Source: Rhodopseudomonas palustris
GTDB taxonomy: Bacteria > Pseudomonadota > Alphaproteobacteria > Rhizobiales > Xanthobacteraceae
NCBI RefSeq assembly: GCF_003591005.1
Contig: NZ_QYYD01000021.1
Coordinates: 1-64,000, forward strand
Reading direction: 5' to 3'
DNA length: 64,000 bases
Shown: one piece after another, positions 46,898 to 56,752 of the stretch
Layout of the letters: each line of letters starts with the position of its first letter
Numbering within the stretch: the first letter of the stretch is position 1
Translations under genes and position numbers: made by a program
Notes under the pieces: generated by a model
What the model saw: the letters and a program-made list of their open reading frames with translations, nothing else
Database searches by the model: none
Told to the model about the DNA's origin: nothing

Positions 46898-48571
46898 CTA
46901 CAACGGCATGTTGTCGTGCTTCTTGGCCGGGACTTCCATCTTCTTGTCGCGCAGCATCGCGAGCGCGCGGGCGATCCGGCGCCTCGTGGCGTGCGGCATG
47001 ATGACGTCGTCGATGTAGCCGCGTTCGGCGGCGACGAACGGCGACAGGAAGCGGTCCTCGTATTCCTTGGTACGGGCCGCGATCTTGTCGGGGTCGTTCA
47101 TGTCCTGGCGGAAGATGATCTCGACCGCGCCCTTGGCGCCCATCACGGCGATTTGCGCGGTCGGCCAGGCGTAGTTGATGTCGGCGCCGATCTCCTTCGA
47201 CGCCATGACGTCGAACGCGCCGCCATAGGCCTTGCGGGTGATCAGCGTCACCAGCGGCACGGTGCATTGCGAGAACGCGAACAAGAGCTTGGCGCCGTGC
47301 TTGATCAGGCCGCCGTATTCCTGCGCGGTGCCCGGCAGGAAGCCCGGCACGTCAACAAAGGTCACGATCGGGATGTTGAAGGCGTCGCAGAACCGCACGA
47401 AGCGTGCCGCCTTGCGTGAGGCGTCGCTGTCGAGCACGCCGGCCAGCACCATCGGCTGGTTGGCGACGAAGCCGACGGTACGGCCGGCGACGCGGCCGAA
47501 GCCGGTGATGATGTTCTTGGCGAACGTATCCTGCAGCTCGAAGAAGTCGCCCTCGTCCACGACCTTCAGGATCAGCTCCTTCATGTCGTAGGGCTTGTTC
47601 GGATTGTCCGGGATCAGCGTGTCGAGCGAAAAGTCCTCGCGCTCGATGTCGTCGAAGCTCGGCCATTCCGGCACGCCTTCGGACGAATTGGCCGGCAGGA
47701 AGTCGACCAGCCGGCGCATCTGCAGCAGCGTCTCGACGTCGTTCTCGAAGGCGCCGTCGGCGATCGAGGATTTGGTGGCGTGCACCGAGGCGCCGCCGAG
47801 TTCTTCCGGCGTCACCACCTCGTTGGTCACCGTCTTGACCACGTCGGGGCCGGTGACGAACATGTAGCTGGTGTTCTTCACCATGAAGATGAAGTCGGTC
47901 ATCGCCGGGGCGTAGACGTCGCCGCCGGCGCAGGGGCCCATGATGACGCTGATCTGCGGGATCACGCCGGACGCCTGCACCACGCGGCGGAATACGTAGG
48001 AGTAACCCGCGAGCGCCGCGACGCCCTCTTGGATGCGGGCGCCGCCGGCGTCGTAGAGGCCGATGATCGGCGCACGCGCCTTCAGCGCCATATCCTGGAT
48101 CTTGGTGATCTTCGCCGCATGCGTTTCGGACAATGAGCCGCCGAACACGGTGAAATCCTTGGCGAACACGAACACCTTGCGGCCGTTCACGGTGCCCCAG
48201 CCGGTGACCACACCGTCTCCCGGAATTTTGGTCTTCTCCATCCCGAATTCGGTCGAGCGGTGCTGGACGAACATGTCCATTTCCTCGAACGAATGCTTGT
48301 CGAGCAGCAGGTCGATCCGCTCCCGCGCGGTGAGGCGGCCGCGCGAGTGCTGCGCGTCGATGCGCTTCTCGCCGCCGCCGAGTTTGGCACCGGCGCGACG
48401 TTGTTCGAGGGCTTCGAGAACGGACCTCGAGCGGCGCGCCTTATCTATGAGTTTTGCCGAGTGGAGGCAGGTCGGTGCAGATGCCTTCGAAAACGTCGGC
48501 GGCCATGCCGATGGTCTCACCGAGGGTCGGATGCGGGTGAATGGTCTTGCCGATATCGACTGCATCGGCAC
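46898..48571 (-). CDS. pccB: Propionyl-CoA carboxylase beta subunit (start codon lost or displaced)
   Basis: A carboxyltransferase subunit. Family similarity begins at [17 protein letters not shown] (codon at about 48421) and continues unbroken through [31 protein letters not shown] and [16 protein letters not shown] to the end, about 510 residues as usual. There is no ATG, GTG or TTG close to the conserved beginning. The nearest in-frame starts, GTG 48520 and ATG 48571 (used as the limit here), lie inside the E3 gene in another frame and would add 33-50 unrelated residues. The next internal ATG, at 48280, would remove 47 conserved residues. It would act with PccA to make methylmalonyl-CoA. 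Confidence 0.8.
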   Translation of the reverse strand: MPMQSISARPFTRIRPSVRPSAWPPTFSKASAPTCLHSAKLIDKARRSRSVLEALEQRRAGAKLGGGEKRIDAQHSRGRLTARERIDLLLDKHSFEEMDMFVQHRSTEFGMEKTKIPGDGVVTGWGTVNGRKVFVFAKDFTVFGGSLSETHAAKITKIQDMALKARAPIIGLYDAGGARIQEGVAALAGYSYVFRRVVQASGVIPQISVIMGPCAGGDVYAPAMTDFIFMVKNTSYMFVTGPDVVKTVTNEVVTPEELGGASVHATKSSIADGAFENDVETLLQMRRLVDFLPANSSEGVPEWPSFDDIEREDFSLDTLIPDNPNKPYDMKELILKVVDEGDFFELQDTFAKNIITGFGRVAGRTVGFVANQPMVLAGVLDSDASRKAARFVRFCDAFNIPIVTFVDVPGFLPGTAQEYGGLIKHGAKLLFAFSQCTVPLVTLITRKAYGGAFDVMASKEIGADINYAWPTAQIAVMGAKGAVEIIFRQDMNDPDKIAARTKEYEDRFLSPFVAAERGYIDDVIMPHATRRRIARALAMLRDKKMEVPAKKHDNMPL

Positions 48572-50168
48572 CCATCTCGATCGCCAGACAGATTTCCCCG
48601 ATCAACTCGCCGGCATGCGGGCCGACGATCACGCCCCCGACGATGCGACCCGTGTCGGCGTCGAACATCAGCTTCGTCATGCCATAGGACGCGCCCGATG
48701 CGATCGCCCGGCCGGACGCGGCCCATGGGAATTTGGCCGAACGAATTGTCCCGCCGGACTCAGCAACGTCGCGCTCGGACTTGCCGACCCAGGCGATCTC
48801 AGGATCCGTATAAGCGACATTGGGGACGATCTTCGCCGCAAAGGCCGCCGGCTTGCCGGCAGCGACTTCCGCGGCGACGTGCCCCTCATGCACCGCCTTG
48901 TGGGCCAGCATCGGTCCGCCGACGACGTCGCCGATGGCGAAGATGTTGTGCGCTGTCGTTCTCATCTGGTCGTCGACTTTGATGAAGCCGTGATCGTCGA
49001 TTGCGACGTCGATCCGGTCGAGGCCGAGCGCGCCGCTGTTGGGAACGCGGCCGGCCGATTGCAGCACGAGATCGTAGGATCGCGTCTGGACCGATGCGCC
49101 CGTGATACCAACCGTCACGCCGCCCGGCGTGATCGCGGCGGTTGTTACGCTGCTGGCAACGTCGATATGCTCGAAGCGATGCGCGTTGCGCGAGCGCCAG
49201 ATTTTCACCGCATCGGCATCGACGCCGGCCAGGATATCGGGGAGCCGTTCGACGAGATCGATCTTGGCGCCGAGCGCGCTGTAGACGGTCGCCATCTCCA
49301 GCCCGATGATCCCCGCGCCGATCACCAGCATGCGTTGCGGAATGCTGCGCAGCGCGAGCGCGCCGGTCGAAGTCACGACCCGCTCGTCCTCGGGAAGCAT
49401 CGGCAGTTCGACTGCGCGTGAGCCCGTCGCGATGATGCAGTGTCCGAATTCGATCTGCTGCGCACTTGCCGCAGCGCCGGCGACCGCGAGCCGCGTGGCG
49501 GAGACGAATGTCGCCGTGCCGCGGATCACGGTGACGCGGCGCGCCGCCGCCATCTGGCTCAGCCCATCCGTCAGCTTCTTGACGGTGCTATCCTTGAATG
49601 CGCGCAATGCCGGCAGATCGATCTGCGGCGCGGCGAAACGAATGCCGGTGTCGGCGATCCGCTCGGCTTCCTCCTTGACCGCCGCAACATGCAGCAGCGC
49701 CTTCGACGGGATGCAGCCGACATTGAGACAGACACCGCCCAAGGTGTCGTATCGCTCGACGAGCGCCGTCTTCAGTCCGAGGTCTGCGGCCCGATACGCC
49801 GCCGAATATCCGCCGGGGCCACCGCCGATCACGACGAGGTCGTAGCGCTGGATATCACTTGCGCGCGGGCCGGCATCGGACTGGCTGGGCGAGACCGTCT
49901 CGGCTTTCGCGCCGAGCTCGCGCGATGCCGTCGCCGCGGCCATCGCGATGAGCGTGCCTTGGGACACCTTGTCGCCGACGCGGAGGGCGACGCTTGCGAT
50001 CACGCCATCGAGCGGCGACGGAATCTCCAGCGTCGCCTTGTCGGATTCGACGACGATCAAGGCCTGCTCGCGCGCGACGACGTCGCCGGGCTTGACGTGA
50101 ATTTCGACAACTTCAACGTCGCGGAAATCCCCGATGTCGGGGACCCGGATCTCTTCTGTGCGCTGCAT
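48441..50168 (-). CDS. lpdA: Dihydrolipoyl dehydrogenase (E3) with N-terminal lipoyl domain
   Basis: A 575-residue E3. Residues 1-80 form a lipoyl domain with the lipoyl Lys44 in [10 protein letters not shown]. The FAD motif GGGPGG is at 115-120, the redox-active pair Cys147/Cys152 in [13 protein letters not shown], an NAD site in [10 protein letters not shown], and the C-terminal HPHPTLGE active-site segment. Lipoyl-E3 fusions of this type accompany AceE-type complexes in beta- and gammaproteobacteria. GAGGAT precedes the ATG. It follows the E2 gene by 8 bases and its stop directly abuts the conserved start of pccB. Confidence 0.92.
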   Translation of the reverse strand: MQRTEEIRVPDIGDFRDVEVVEIHVKPGDVVAREQALIVVESDKATLEIPSPLDGVIASVALRVGDKVSQGTLIAMAAATASRELGAKAETVSPSQSDAGPRASDIQRYDLVVIGGGPGGYSAAYRAADLGLKTALVERYDTLGGVCLNVGCIPSKALLHVAAVKEEAERIADTGIRFAAPQIDLPALRAFKDSTVKKLTDGLSQMAAARRVTVIRGTATFVSATRLAVAGAAASAQQIEFGHCIIATGSRAVELPMLPEDERVVTSTGALALRSIPQRMLVIGAGIIGLEMATVYSALGAKIDLVERLPDILAGVDADAVKIWRSRNAHRFEHIDVASSVTTAAITPGGVTVGITGASVQTRSYDLVLQSAGRVPNSGALGLDRIDVAIDDHGFIKVDDQMRTTAHNIFAIGDVVGGPMLAHKAVHEGHVAAEVAAGKPAAFAAKIVPNVAYTDPEIAWVGKSERDVAESGGTIRSAKFPWAASGRAIASGASYGMTKLMFDADTGRIVGGVIVGPHAGELIGEICLAIEMGADAVDIGKTIHPHPTLGETIGMAADVFEGICTDLPPLGKTHR

Positions 50169-50176
50169 CTCTATCC

Positions 50177-51454
50177 TCACAAAGCCAAGCGCCGCAGATC
50201 GGTCAGCACCGAGGCGACGAAGCCGAGGAAGCGGGCTCCCGCCACGCCATCGACCACGCGGTGATCCCACGACAGACTGAGCGGCAGCATCAGCCGCGGC
50301 TCGAATTCTCTGCCGTTCCAGACCGCTTCGGTGGCCGCACGCCCGGCGCCGAGGATCGCTACCTCCGGCGCGTTGATGATCGGCGTAAATCCCTGACCGC
50401 CGACGCCGCCCAGAGACGACACAGAGAAACAGCCGCCCTGCATATCGGCCGAGGCGAGCTGTCCGGCGATCGCCTTGTCGGCGAGCGAACGCATTTCTGC
50501 GGCGATCTGCCGAAGGCCCTTTCGGTCACAGTCTCGGATCACCGGCACGACCAGACCTTTCGGCGTGTCGACGGCGAAGCCGATATGGACGTAGCGCTTG
50601 AGGATCAGCTCGTCGCCCTCGAGCGACGAATTGAAGCGCGGGTATTTGATCAGCGCCAGCGCCGCCGCCTTGATCAGCAGCGACACCATGGTGAGCTTCG
50701 CGGTGTCTTTCGCCGCCTCGGCATTGGCGAGCTGGCGAAACGCTTCGGCGTCGGTGACGTCGGCGCGGTCGAAATTCGTCACATGAGGAATGACGCTCCA
50801 GTTGCGCGCGAGATTGGTGCCGGTCAGCTTCTGGATCCGCGTCAGCGGCAGACGCTCGACCGCTCCATACTTTTCGTAGTCCACCTTGGGCCAATCGAGC
50901 GGCGTATGGGAAGCCGGAGTCGTCGCCGGTCCCGATCGCACCAGGCCGTTGACGAAGGCCGCGACATCCTCGCGCAGGATCCGGCCCTTGGGGCCGGTGG
51001 GCACGACAGCGTCCAGCGCAACTCCGAGCTCGCGCGCCAACGCGCGGACCGACGGCGATGCATGCGCGGCGCCGGAGGGCTGCTGCGGTGCGCGTGCTCC
51101 CGAGTCAGCGACTGGAGCGGCGGGCGCCGGCGGCTTCGGCACCGCGGCCTGTTGCGGGACAACGTGCTCCGGTTTTGGCGCCGGCACAGCCGGCGGCGGC
51201 GCGGGGGATTCGCCGCGACCTTCAAGGATCATCAGAACCGAGCCTTGCGAGACTCTCGCGCCGACATCGATCAGCAGCTTGGTCACCGTGCCCGCGGCCG
51301 GGGACGGCACCTCCATGGTGGCCTTGTCGGATTCGATCGACAACAGCGGCATGTCGATGGTGACCTCGTCGCCGACCGCCACATTGATTTCGACCACCGG
51401 AACGTCTTTGTAGTCGCCGATATCCGGCAGAACGATTTGCATAGAATGCGACAT
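50177..51454 (-). CDS. aceF: Dihydrolipoamide acyltransferase (E2) of a 2-oxoacid dehydrogenase complex
   Basis: A 425-residue E2 with one lipoyl domain (Lys44 in ESDKATMEVP), a Pro/Ala linker, an E3/E1-binding domain (SPSVRALARELG and GPKGRILREDV), and the catalytic domain ending in DHRVVDG near residue 400. It would transfer the acyl group to CoA. The start ATG 51454 gives MSHSMQ; MQIV at 51442 is also possible. It lies 17 bases after the E1 gene. A single lipoyl domain is fewer than in E. coli AceF. Confidence 0.9.
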   Translation of the reverse strand: MSHSMQIVLPDIGDYKDVPVVEINVAVGDEVTIDMPLLSIESDKATMEVPSPAAGTVTKLLIDVGARVSQGSVLMILEGRGESPAPPPAVPAPKPEHVVPQQAAVPKPPAPAAPVADSGARAPQQPSGAAHASPSVRALARELGVALDAVVPTGPKGRILREDVAAFVNGLVRSGPATTPASHTPLDWPKVDYEKYGAVERLPLTRIQKLTGTNLARNWSVIPHVTNFDRADVTDAEAFRQLANAEAAKDTAKLTMVSLLIKAAALALIKYPRFNSSLEGDELILKRYVHIGFAVDTPKGLVVPVIRDCDRKGLRQIAAEMRSLADKAIAGQLASADMQGGCFSVSSLGGVGGQGFTPIINAPEVAILGAGRAATEAVWNGREFEPRLMLPLSLSWDHRVVDGVAGARFLGFVASVLTDLRRLAL

Positions 51455-51471
51455 GGCGCTTCGCCCCTCTC

Positions 51472-54147
51472 TCAGCGGGACCAGGGCGATGGGTCGCCGG
51501 CCGGCAATTGATAGCGCGCGATCGCGTCGGCGACCTGCTGCCGCGTGACGTCGCCCGTTTTCGCCAGCGCCGATAGCGCCGCGACGACGATCTGCTGACG
51601 ATCGACCTCGAAGAAGGCGCGCAGCGCCGCGCGCGTATCGCTGCGCCCGAAGCCGTCGGTGCCGAGCACCGTAAACGGCGCTTCGATGTAGGAGCCGATC
51701 AGTTGCGGATAGGCGCGGACATAATCCGACGCCGCGACGATCGGCGTGGTGCCGCCGAGGCACTTGGCGACGTGGCTTTCGACCGGGTCCGACAGCGGCG
51801 CGAGCCGATTGGTTCGCTCGACCTCGCGCGCGTCTCGCGCCAACTCGGAATAGCTGGTCGCCGACCAGACTTCGCTCGACACGCCCCATTCGCTGTCCAG
51901 CATCGACGCGGCGGCGAGCACTTCCGGCAGAATGGCGCCCGAGCCGACCAGGCGTAGCTTCGCCGGTCCGTCAGCGCTCGGGCGAACCCGATAGAGGCCC
52001 TTGATGATGCCCTCTTCCGCATCGGCGGGCATCGAGGGCTGCGCGTAGTTCTCGTTCATTACCGTGAGGTAGTAGAACTCGTCGTTGCCCTGCTCGAGCA
52101 TCGACCGCATGCCGTGATCGACGATCACGGCCACCTCGTAGGAGAACGCCGGATCGTAAGCCCGGCAGTTCGGCACGGTCGCCGCCATCAGATGGCTGGA
52201 GCCGTCCTGATGCTGCAAGCCTTCGCCGCCGAGCGTGGTGCGGCCGGCCGTGGCGCCGATCAGAAAGCCACGTGCACGCTGGTCCGCCGCCGCCCAGATC
52301 AAATCGCCGACGCGCTGAAAGCCGAACATCGAGTAGTAGATATAGAACGGCAGCAACGGGAAGTTATGGATGCTGTAGGAGGTCGCCGCGGCGGTCCAGG
52401 ATGAGATCGCCCCGGCCTCGGTGATGCCCTCCTCGAGCAGCTGACCGTCGATCGCCTCCTTGTAGTACAGCATCGAGCCGGCATCCTCCGGCTCATAGAG
52501 CTGCCCTGCCGGCGAGTAGATGCCGACCTGCCGGAACAAATTGGCCATGCCGAAGGTGCGGGCTTCGTCGGCGACGATCGGGACGATGCGCGGCCCCAGC
52601 GTCTTGTCCTTCAGCAGATTGGTGAACAGCCGCACGATCGCCATCGTGGTCGAGGTTTCCTTGCCGTCGCCGCGCAGCGCGAACTCGGCATAGGATTGCA
52701 GCGGCGGCACGGGCAGCGGCTGCGAGGCGCGTCGCCGCGCCGGCATGTAGCCATCGAGCGCCGCGCGGCGGGCGCGCAGATACTGGATTTCCGCGCTGTC
52801 CTCCGCCGGCCTGAAGAACTCCAGGTTTTCGACCTGCGCGTTGCTGAGCGGCAGAGCGAAGCGATCGCGGAACGCATACAGCGCGTCGACGTCGAGCTTC
52901 TTGGCCTGGTGCGACGTCATGCGCGACTCGCCGGCGCCGCCCATGCCGTAGCCCTTTTTGGTCTTCGCCAGAATGACGGTGGGCCGGCCCTTGGTGTCCT
53001 TGGCGGCAGCAAACGCCGCGAACAGTTTCTTGAAATCGTGACCGCCGCGCTTCAGGCCATCGATATCCGCGTCCGACATGTGCGCGACCAGCGCCCGGAC
53101 CTCCGGATCCTCGCTGAAGAAGTTGGCGAGGTTGTAGGCTCCATCCTTGGCGCCGAGCGTCTGATATTTGCCGTCGACCGTCTCGGCGAATTTGCGCAGC
53201 AGCGCGTGCTTGCTGTCGCGCGCGAAGATATCGTCCCAGTCCGATCCCCACAGCACCTTGATGACGTTCCAGCCTGCGCCCTGGAACAGCGATTCCAATT
53301 CCTGGATCACCTGGCCATTGCCGCGGACCGGCCCGTCGAGGCGCTGCAGGTTGCAATTGACGATGAAGGTGAGGTTGTCGAGATTTTCGCGCGCCGCCAG
53401 TGCGAGGCCGGCGATCGATTCCGGCTCGTCCATCTCGCCGTCGCCAAACACGCCCCAGACGTGTCGGCCCACCGTCTGCACCAGACCGCGGTGCTGCAGA
53501 TACTTCATGAACCGCGCCTGGTAGATCGCGCTGATCGGCCCAAGGCCCATCGATGCGGAGGGCACCTGCCAGAACTCGGGCATCAGCCAGGGATGCGGAT
53601 AGGACGACAGGCCGGGACCGCTCAGTTCCTGGCGATACAGCTTCAGATTCTCGTCCGACAGCCGGCCTTCGAGAAACGCGCGTGCATAGACTCCGGGCGA
53701 CGAGTGCGGCTGGAAATACACCAAGTCGCCTTCGGACTCCGCGCTCGAGGCGCGGAAGAAATGATTGAAGCCGACTTCAAAAATCTCCGCGGCGGAGGCG
53801 TAGCTGGCGACGTGGCCGCCGAGTTCGCCGTAAGCCTTGTTGGCGCGGACCACCATCGCCAGCGCATTCCAGCGAATGATCGCCGTCAACCGGGTCTCGA
53901 TTGCGATGTCTCCGGGATAAGGCTGCTGCCGCTCCAGCGGAATCGAATTGCGATACGGCGAATAGGGCGGCGCGTCCGGCAGCACGCCGAGCTCCTTGGC
54001 ACGCCGGTCGAGCGCAGCCAGAATGAAACGCACGCGTTCCGCGCCTGCGCTGTGGTGGAGCGACCCTAGCGACGCGAGCCAATCAGCGGTCTCGACCGCG
54101 TCTTGATCGGCGTGGGCTTTGCGCGGCGGATCGATGTGTACAGTCAT
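51472..54147 (-). CDS. aceE: Homodimeric-type pyruvate/2-oxoacid dehydrogenase E1
   Basis: An 891-residue AceE-family E1, normal length. The thiamine diphosphate motif runs GDGEMDEPESIAG to FIVNCNLQRLDGPV around residues 230-270, and SGPGLSSYPHPWLMPEFWQVPS, ESRMTSHQAKKL and AGRTTLGGEGLQHQDG segments follow the family, read in parts. GAGGAG precedes the ATG. Alphaproteobacteria usually run pyruvate dehydrogenase with a separate alpha/beta E1, so this AceE-type operon is probably an accessory complex. AceE relatives such as MdeB act on 2-oxobutyrate, which would suit the propionyl-CoA carboxylase genes downstream. First gene of the operon. Confidence 0.9.
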   Translation of the reverse strand: MTVHIDPPRKAHADQDAVETADWLASLGSLHHSAGAERVRFILAALDRRAKELGVLPDAPPYSPYRNSIPLERQQPYPGDIAIETRLTAIIRWNALAMVVRANKAYGELGGHVASYASAAEIFEVGFNHFFRASSAESEGDLVYFQPHSSPGVYARAFLEGRLSDENLKLYRQELSGPGLSSYPHPWLMPEFWQVPSASMGLGPISAIYQARFMKYLQHRGLVQTVGRHVWGVFGDGEMDEPESIAGLALAARENLDNLTFIVNCNLQRLDGPVRGNGQVIQELESLFQGAGWNVIKVLWGSDWDDIFARDSKHALLRKFAETVDGKYQTLGAKDGAYNLANFFSEDPEVRALVAHMSDADIDGLKRGGHDFKKLFAAFAAAKDTKGRPTVILAKTKKGYGMGGAGESRMTSHQAKKLDVDALYAFRDRFALPLSNAQVENLEFFRPAEDSAEIQYLRARRAALDGYMPARRRASQPLPVPPLQSYAEFALRGDGKETSTTMAIVRLFTNLLKDKTLGPRIVPIVADEARTFGMANLFRQVGIYSPAGQLYEPEDAGSMLYYKEAIDGQLLEEGITEAGAISSWTAAATSYSIHNFPLLPFYIYYSMFGFQRVGDLIWAAADQRARGFLIGATAGRTTLGGEGLQHQDGSSHLMAATVPNCRAYDPAFSYEVAVIVDHGMRSMLEQGNDEFYYLTVMNENYAQPSMPADAEEGIIKGLYRVRPSADGPAKLRLVGSGAILPEVLAAASMLDSEWGVSSEVWSATSYSELARDAREVERTNRLAPLSDPVESHVAKCLGGTTPIVAASDYVRAYPQLIGSYIEAPFTVLGTDGFGRSDTRAALRAFFEVDRQQIVVAALSALAKTGDVTRQQVADAIARYQLPAGDPSPWSR

Positions 54148-54478
54148 GCGTCGGGCTCCTCGAAAGCCCGCACGTGGTAGCATCGGGTACTGTGGCACGT
54201 GCTGCTGAATACGGCCGCGGTGTGGGCTCGTATGCAGCATTCTCTGCTGCGGGATTAATCAGGAGATGAGCGCGCTACGCTGCGTCGCGGCTTTCTCGAC
54301 GTTCCGACGACGGAGAATGCCGAATGACTAAGCGTACACGCGCAGGTAGCGGGCATCATGTCGCGGACCGGCGGAACTGACGGCTTGCCGCGACTAGTGA
54401 CCTGCGCTTGGAAAGCAGCTAATCTCGGATCGCCATCAGGAGTGCGCCAACGCCTGGCAGATTTGACGAATTGGCAGG
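54148..54478. other. Intergenic space between divergent aceE and AraC genes
   Basis: 331 bases with no supported gene. It must hold the promoters of the dehydrogenase operon and the AraC gene. No convincing -35/-10 pair or long palindrome was seen by eye. Small frames inside show no recognisable product. Confidence 0.5.
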
Positions 54479-55345
54479 ATGGGAATGCCGCCCGAGACCG
54501 AATTCGATCCAGATTTTGCACGGATGGATCTGCCTGATCTGCGGATCAACTACGACCCGGTCGATCCGGATCAGTTCGACCGTCCCATCACTTCGTTCTG
54601 TCTTGAAACCAGCAAAGACAACGACGATCTGCCGCTGCACTCGCACCGCAAGGGGCAACTGGTCGTCGCGTCTCATGGCTCGGTGATGTGCCGGGCACCG
54701 GGCGGCTTGTGGATCGTGCCGCCGCAAGGCGCGGTGTGGATCCCGGCCGGCGTGCAGCACAGCAACTGCGTCGCCGATTTCGGCAAGCTCTACACCGTGT
54801 TCATCGATCCACAGGTCAGCATGCTGCCGCGGACCTGCTGCACGCTGATGATCACATCGCTGGTGCGCGAGTTGATCCACCGGCTATCGGTGTTCCCGCC
54901 GCTCTACCCGCTGGAGGGGCCGACCAGCCGCCTCGGGCGGGTGCTGCTCGACGAGCTGGTCCAGATGCCGACGACGGATGAAATGTATCTGCCGATCTCC
55001 GCCGACGCCCGTCTTCAACACCTCGCGACATCGCTGCTGCAGAATCCCGGCGACCGCAGCACCATGGACGAGGTCGCTTCGCGCTATGCGATGAGCGAGA
55101 GCACATTTGCCCGCCTGATCGTGAAGGAAACGGGGATGACATTCGGGCGCTGGCGACAGCGTCTGCACATCCTCGTCGCGATGCAGCGCCTCACGGCGGG
55201 CAGCTCGGTGCAGGCGGTGTCGCTGGAACTCGGGTACGAGACGCCGAGCGCGTTCATCACAATGTTCAAGAAGACGATGGGAAAGAGCCCTCGGCGCTTC
55301 CTGGCCGAGCGGGCGCGCATGATCAATTCGGAGATCTTGTCGTAG
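54479..55345 (+). CDS. AraC family transcriptional regulator
   Basis: A 288-residue protein with an N-terminal cupin-type sensor (LPLHSHRKGQLVVASHG, then VPPQGAVWIPAGVQHSN, typical of the AraC_N ligand domain) and a C-terminal double helix-turn-helix (MDEVASRYAMSESTFARL and SVQAVSLELGYETPSAFITMFKK). It is divergent from the aceE operon and is the likely regulator of that operon, possibly responding to a 2-oxo or fatty acid. ATG 54479 or 54485 are both possible starts. Confidence 0.88.
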   Translation: MGMPPETEFDPDFARMDLPDLRINYDPVDPDQFDRPITSFCLETSKDNDDLPLHSHRKGQLVVASHGSVMCRAPGGLWIVPPQGAVWIPAGVQHSNCVADFGKLYTVFIDPQVSMLPRTCCTLMITSLVRELIHRLSVFPPLYPLEGPTSRLGRVLLDELVQMPTTDEMYLPISADARLQHLATSLLQNPGDRSTMDEVASRYAMSESTFARLIVKETGMTFGRWRQRLHILVAMQRLTAGSSVQAVSLELGYETPSAFITMFKKTMGKSPRRFLAERARMINSEILS

Positions 55346-55378
55346 CGGCTCTCTCGCCGCTCCGGCCGCCAGTGGTGA

Positions 55379-55403
55379 CGGCCCCACGATCATGGTGGGG
55401 CCG
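55379..55403. terminator. Candidate bidirectional terminator hairpin
   Basis: CGGCCCCAC at 55379-55387 and GTGGGGCCG at 55395-55403 form a perfect 9-base stem with a 7-base loop, between the converging AraC and binding-protein genes. No T-run follows. Confidence 0.5.
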
Positions 55404-55418
55404 CATAGCGTCGGAAGG

Positions 55419-56642
55419 TCAGCGCTTGCTGTAGGGCGCGAGCGGATATTCAAGCGACGCTTCGGCGATGGCCTTTGGAGCCACCACCCGCGGCCTGCCC
55501 TTCAGGCCCTGCAGCATCACCATCGAACAATGAATATTCTGCCCGGTGTCGTCGAACTTGGTGTTGTCGCCATACATCAGCGTCGGCTTCAGATCGGTGG
55601 CCTTCAGCGCGCCGTGAATCGCCGCCGATTCTGTCGACGCTGCCCGCGTCACCGCATCTGCGACGATCTGCACGGCCTCGAACGCGCAGCCGGCATTAGC
55701 ATCGAACCAATCGTTCGGGTAGTCGGACGTGAACATCTTCATGATCTTGTCGGTCTCGGCCCCCTTCGGATTGAGCCACAGCGCCGACAGGATCGGCCCG
55801 TCACCGTATTTTCCGAGCGCGTCGTGATACGCCTTGTCGGACACGCCGTTGGAATTGGGCGAGAACACCATCTTCGGATCCCAGCCCTGCTTGATGCATT
55901 CGCGCGCGATCATGATCGCGTCGTTGACGCGCGTGACCGAGATCAGCGCATCGGCGCCCGACGCTTTCGCCTTGGCGACCTCGACCGACAGATCCTTGGC
56001 CTTCTCGTCATAGGCGACATACTGCGCGATCTTGAGCGGGACATCGACTTCCTTCCAGGCCTGACCGATGCTCGCCGCGGTCGATTGCCCCATCGTGTTG
56101 TTGAGATGCAGCACGACGGCGCTGCTCGGCGGATCCTTTAGCGTGCCGAGCACCGACTTCAGTTCGGCCAGCGATTGCCGCACGATGGTGAGTGACGTCG
56201 GATAATAGCGGAACACCTGGGTGAAGCCCTGCGAGGTCACCTGGGTGGCGCTCGCGATGTGGACCACCATCGGCACCTTGGCGGCCTCGCAGGCCTGCAG
56301 CGCCGAGATCGTGGCGCCGGAATCCCAGGCGCCGATCAGCACGGTGCAGCCCTGCCGGATCAGGCTCTCAGCAGCGATGCGGCCGTTCTCCGGGCGGCTC
56401 TGCGTGTCAGCGTGAACGATCTCGATGTCGAGGCCGAATTTCTCACGCGCGAACTTGGCGCCGAGATCGATGCCGCGCACGCAGGCCTGGCCGGGAAACG
56501 CCAGCACGCCGCTGCTCGGCATGATCGCCCCGACCTTCACCTTGGTCTTCGCCGCGAAGGATGGCCTTGTTACCAGGCCCGCCGCAATTCCCAATCCGGT
56601 TCCGACAATCGTCCGCCGCGTGAGTCCGCCTTGCTTGGTCAT
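55419..56642 (-). CDS. LIV-type ABC transporter substrate-binding protein
   Basis: A 407-residue periplasmic receptor with a twin-arginine-like leader (GLTRRTIVGTGLGIAAGLV), unlike the Sec leaders of the other LIV-type receptors here. The mature part begins VKVGAIMPSSGVLAFPGQACVRGIDLGAKF. The ATG at 56642 places the leader at the N-terminus; the frame is open 38 codons farther without sense. It is the last gene of the operon running down from beyond 64 kb with LivFGM, so it probably serves that importer. Gap of 110 bases after the ligase gene. Confidence 0.88.
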   Translation of the reverse strand: MTKQGGLTRRTIVGTGLGIAAGLVTRPSFAAKTKVKVGAIMPSSGVLAFPGQACVRGIDLGAKFAREKFGLDIEIVHADTQSRPENGRIAAESLIRQGCTVLIGAWDSGATISALQACEAAKVPMVVHIASATQVTSQGFTQVFRYYPTSLTIVRQSLAELKSVLGTLKDPPSSAVVLHLNNTMGQSTAASIGQAWKEVDVPLKIAQYVAYDEKAKDLSVEVAKAKASGADALISVTRVNDAIMIARECIKQGWDPKMVFSPNSNGVSDKAYHDALGKYGDGPILSALWLNPKGAETDKIMKMFTSDYPNDWFDANAGCAFEAVQIVADAVTRAASTESAAIHGALKATDLKPTLMYGDNTKFDDTGQNIHCSMVMLQGLKGRPRVVAPKAIAEASLEYPLAPYSKR

Positions 56643-56752
56643 CTCGATGCCCTGTTGCTGAAGGAAAGAAAACGATCTCGACTCGTAGCTTCGTCCACGT
56701 AGTTGCGACCGGCGTCGGCAAGCGTCGCCGTGCGCTGCGCCGGCCGCCGTTG

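Noticed and set aside
48418-48445. GGCGCGCC next to CTCGAG at the lpdA/pccB junction, resembling a cloning linker
   Set aside because: Both are GC-rich palindromes expected by chance in this genome, and there is no vector sequence around them; noted only because the junction is odd.
48441-48571. lpdA-pccB gene fusion
   Set aside because: The two genes are in different frames and lpdA has its own normal TAA, so no fused protein is encoded.
52696-54069. 457-residue plus-strand frame opposite aceE
   Set aside because: Mirror of a well-conserved E1 gene, motif-free.
54193-54208. TGGCAC followed by a TGCT stretch, resembling a sigma-54 promoter
   Set aside because: The GG to GC spacing is wrong for a -24/-12 promoter, so it is a near miss.
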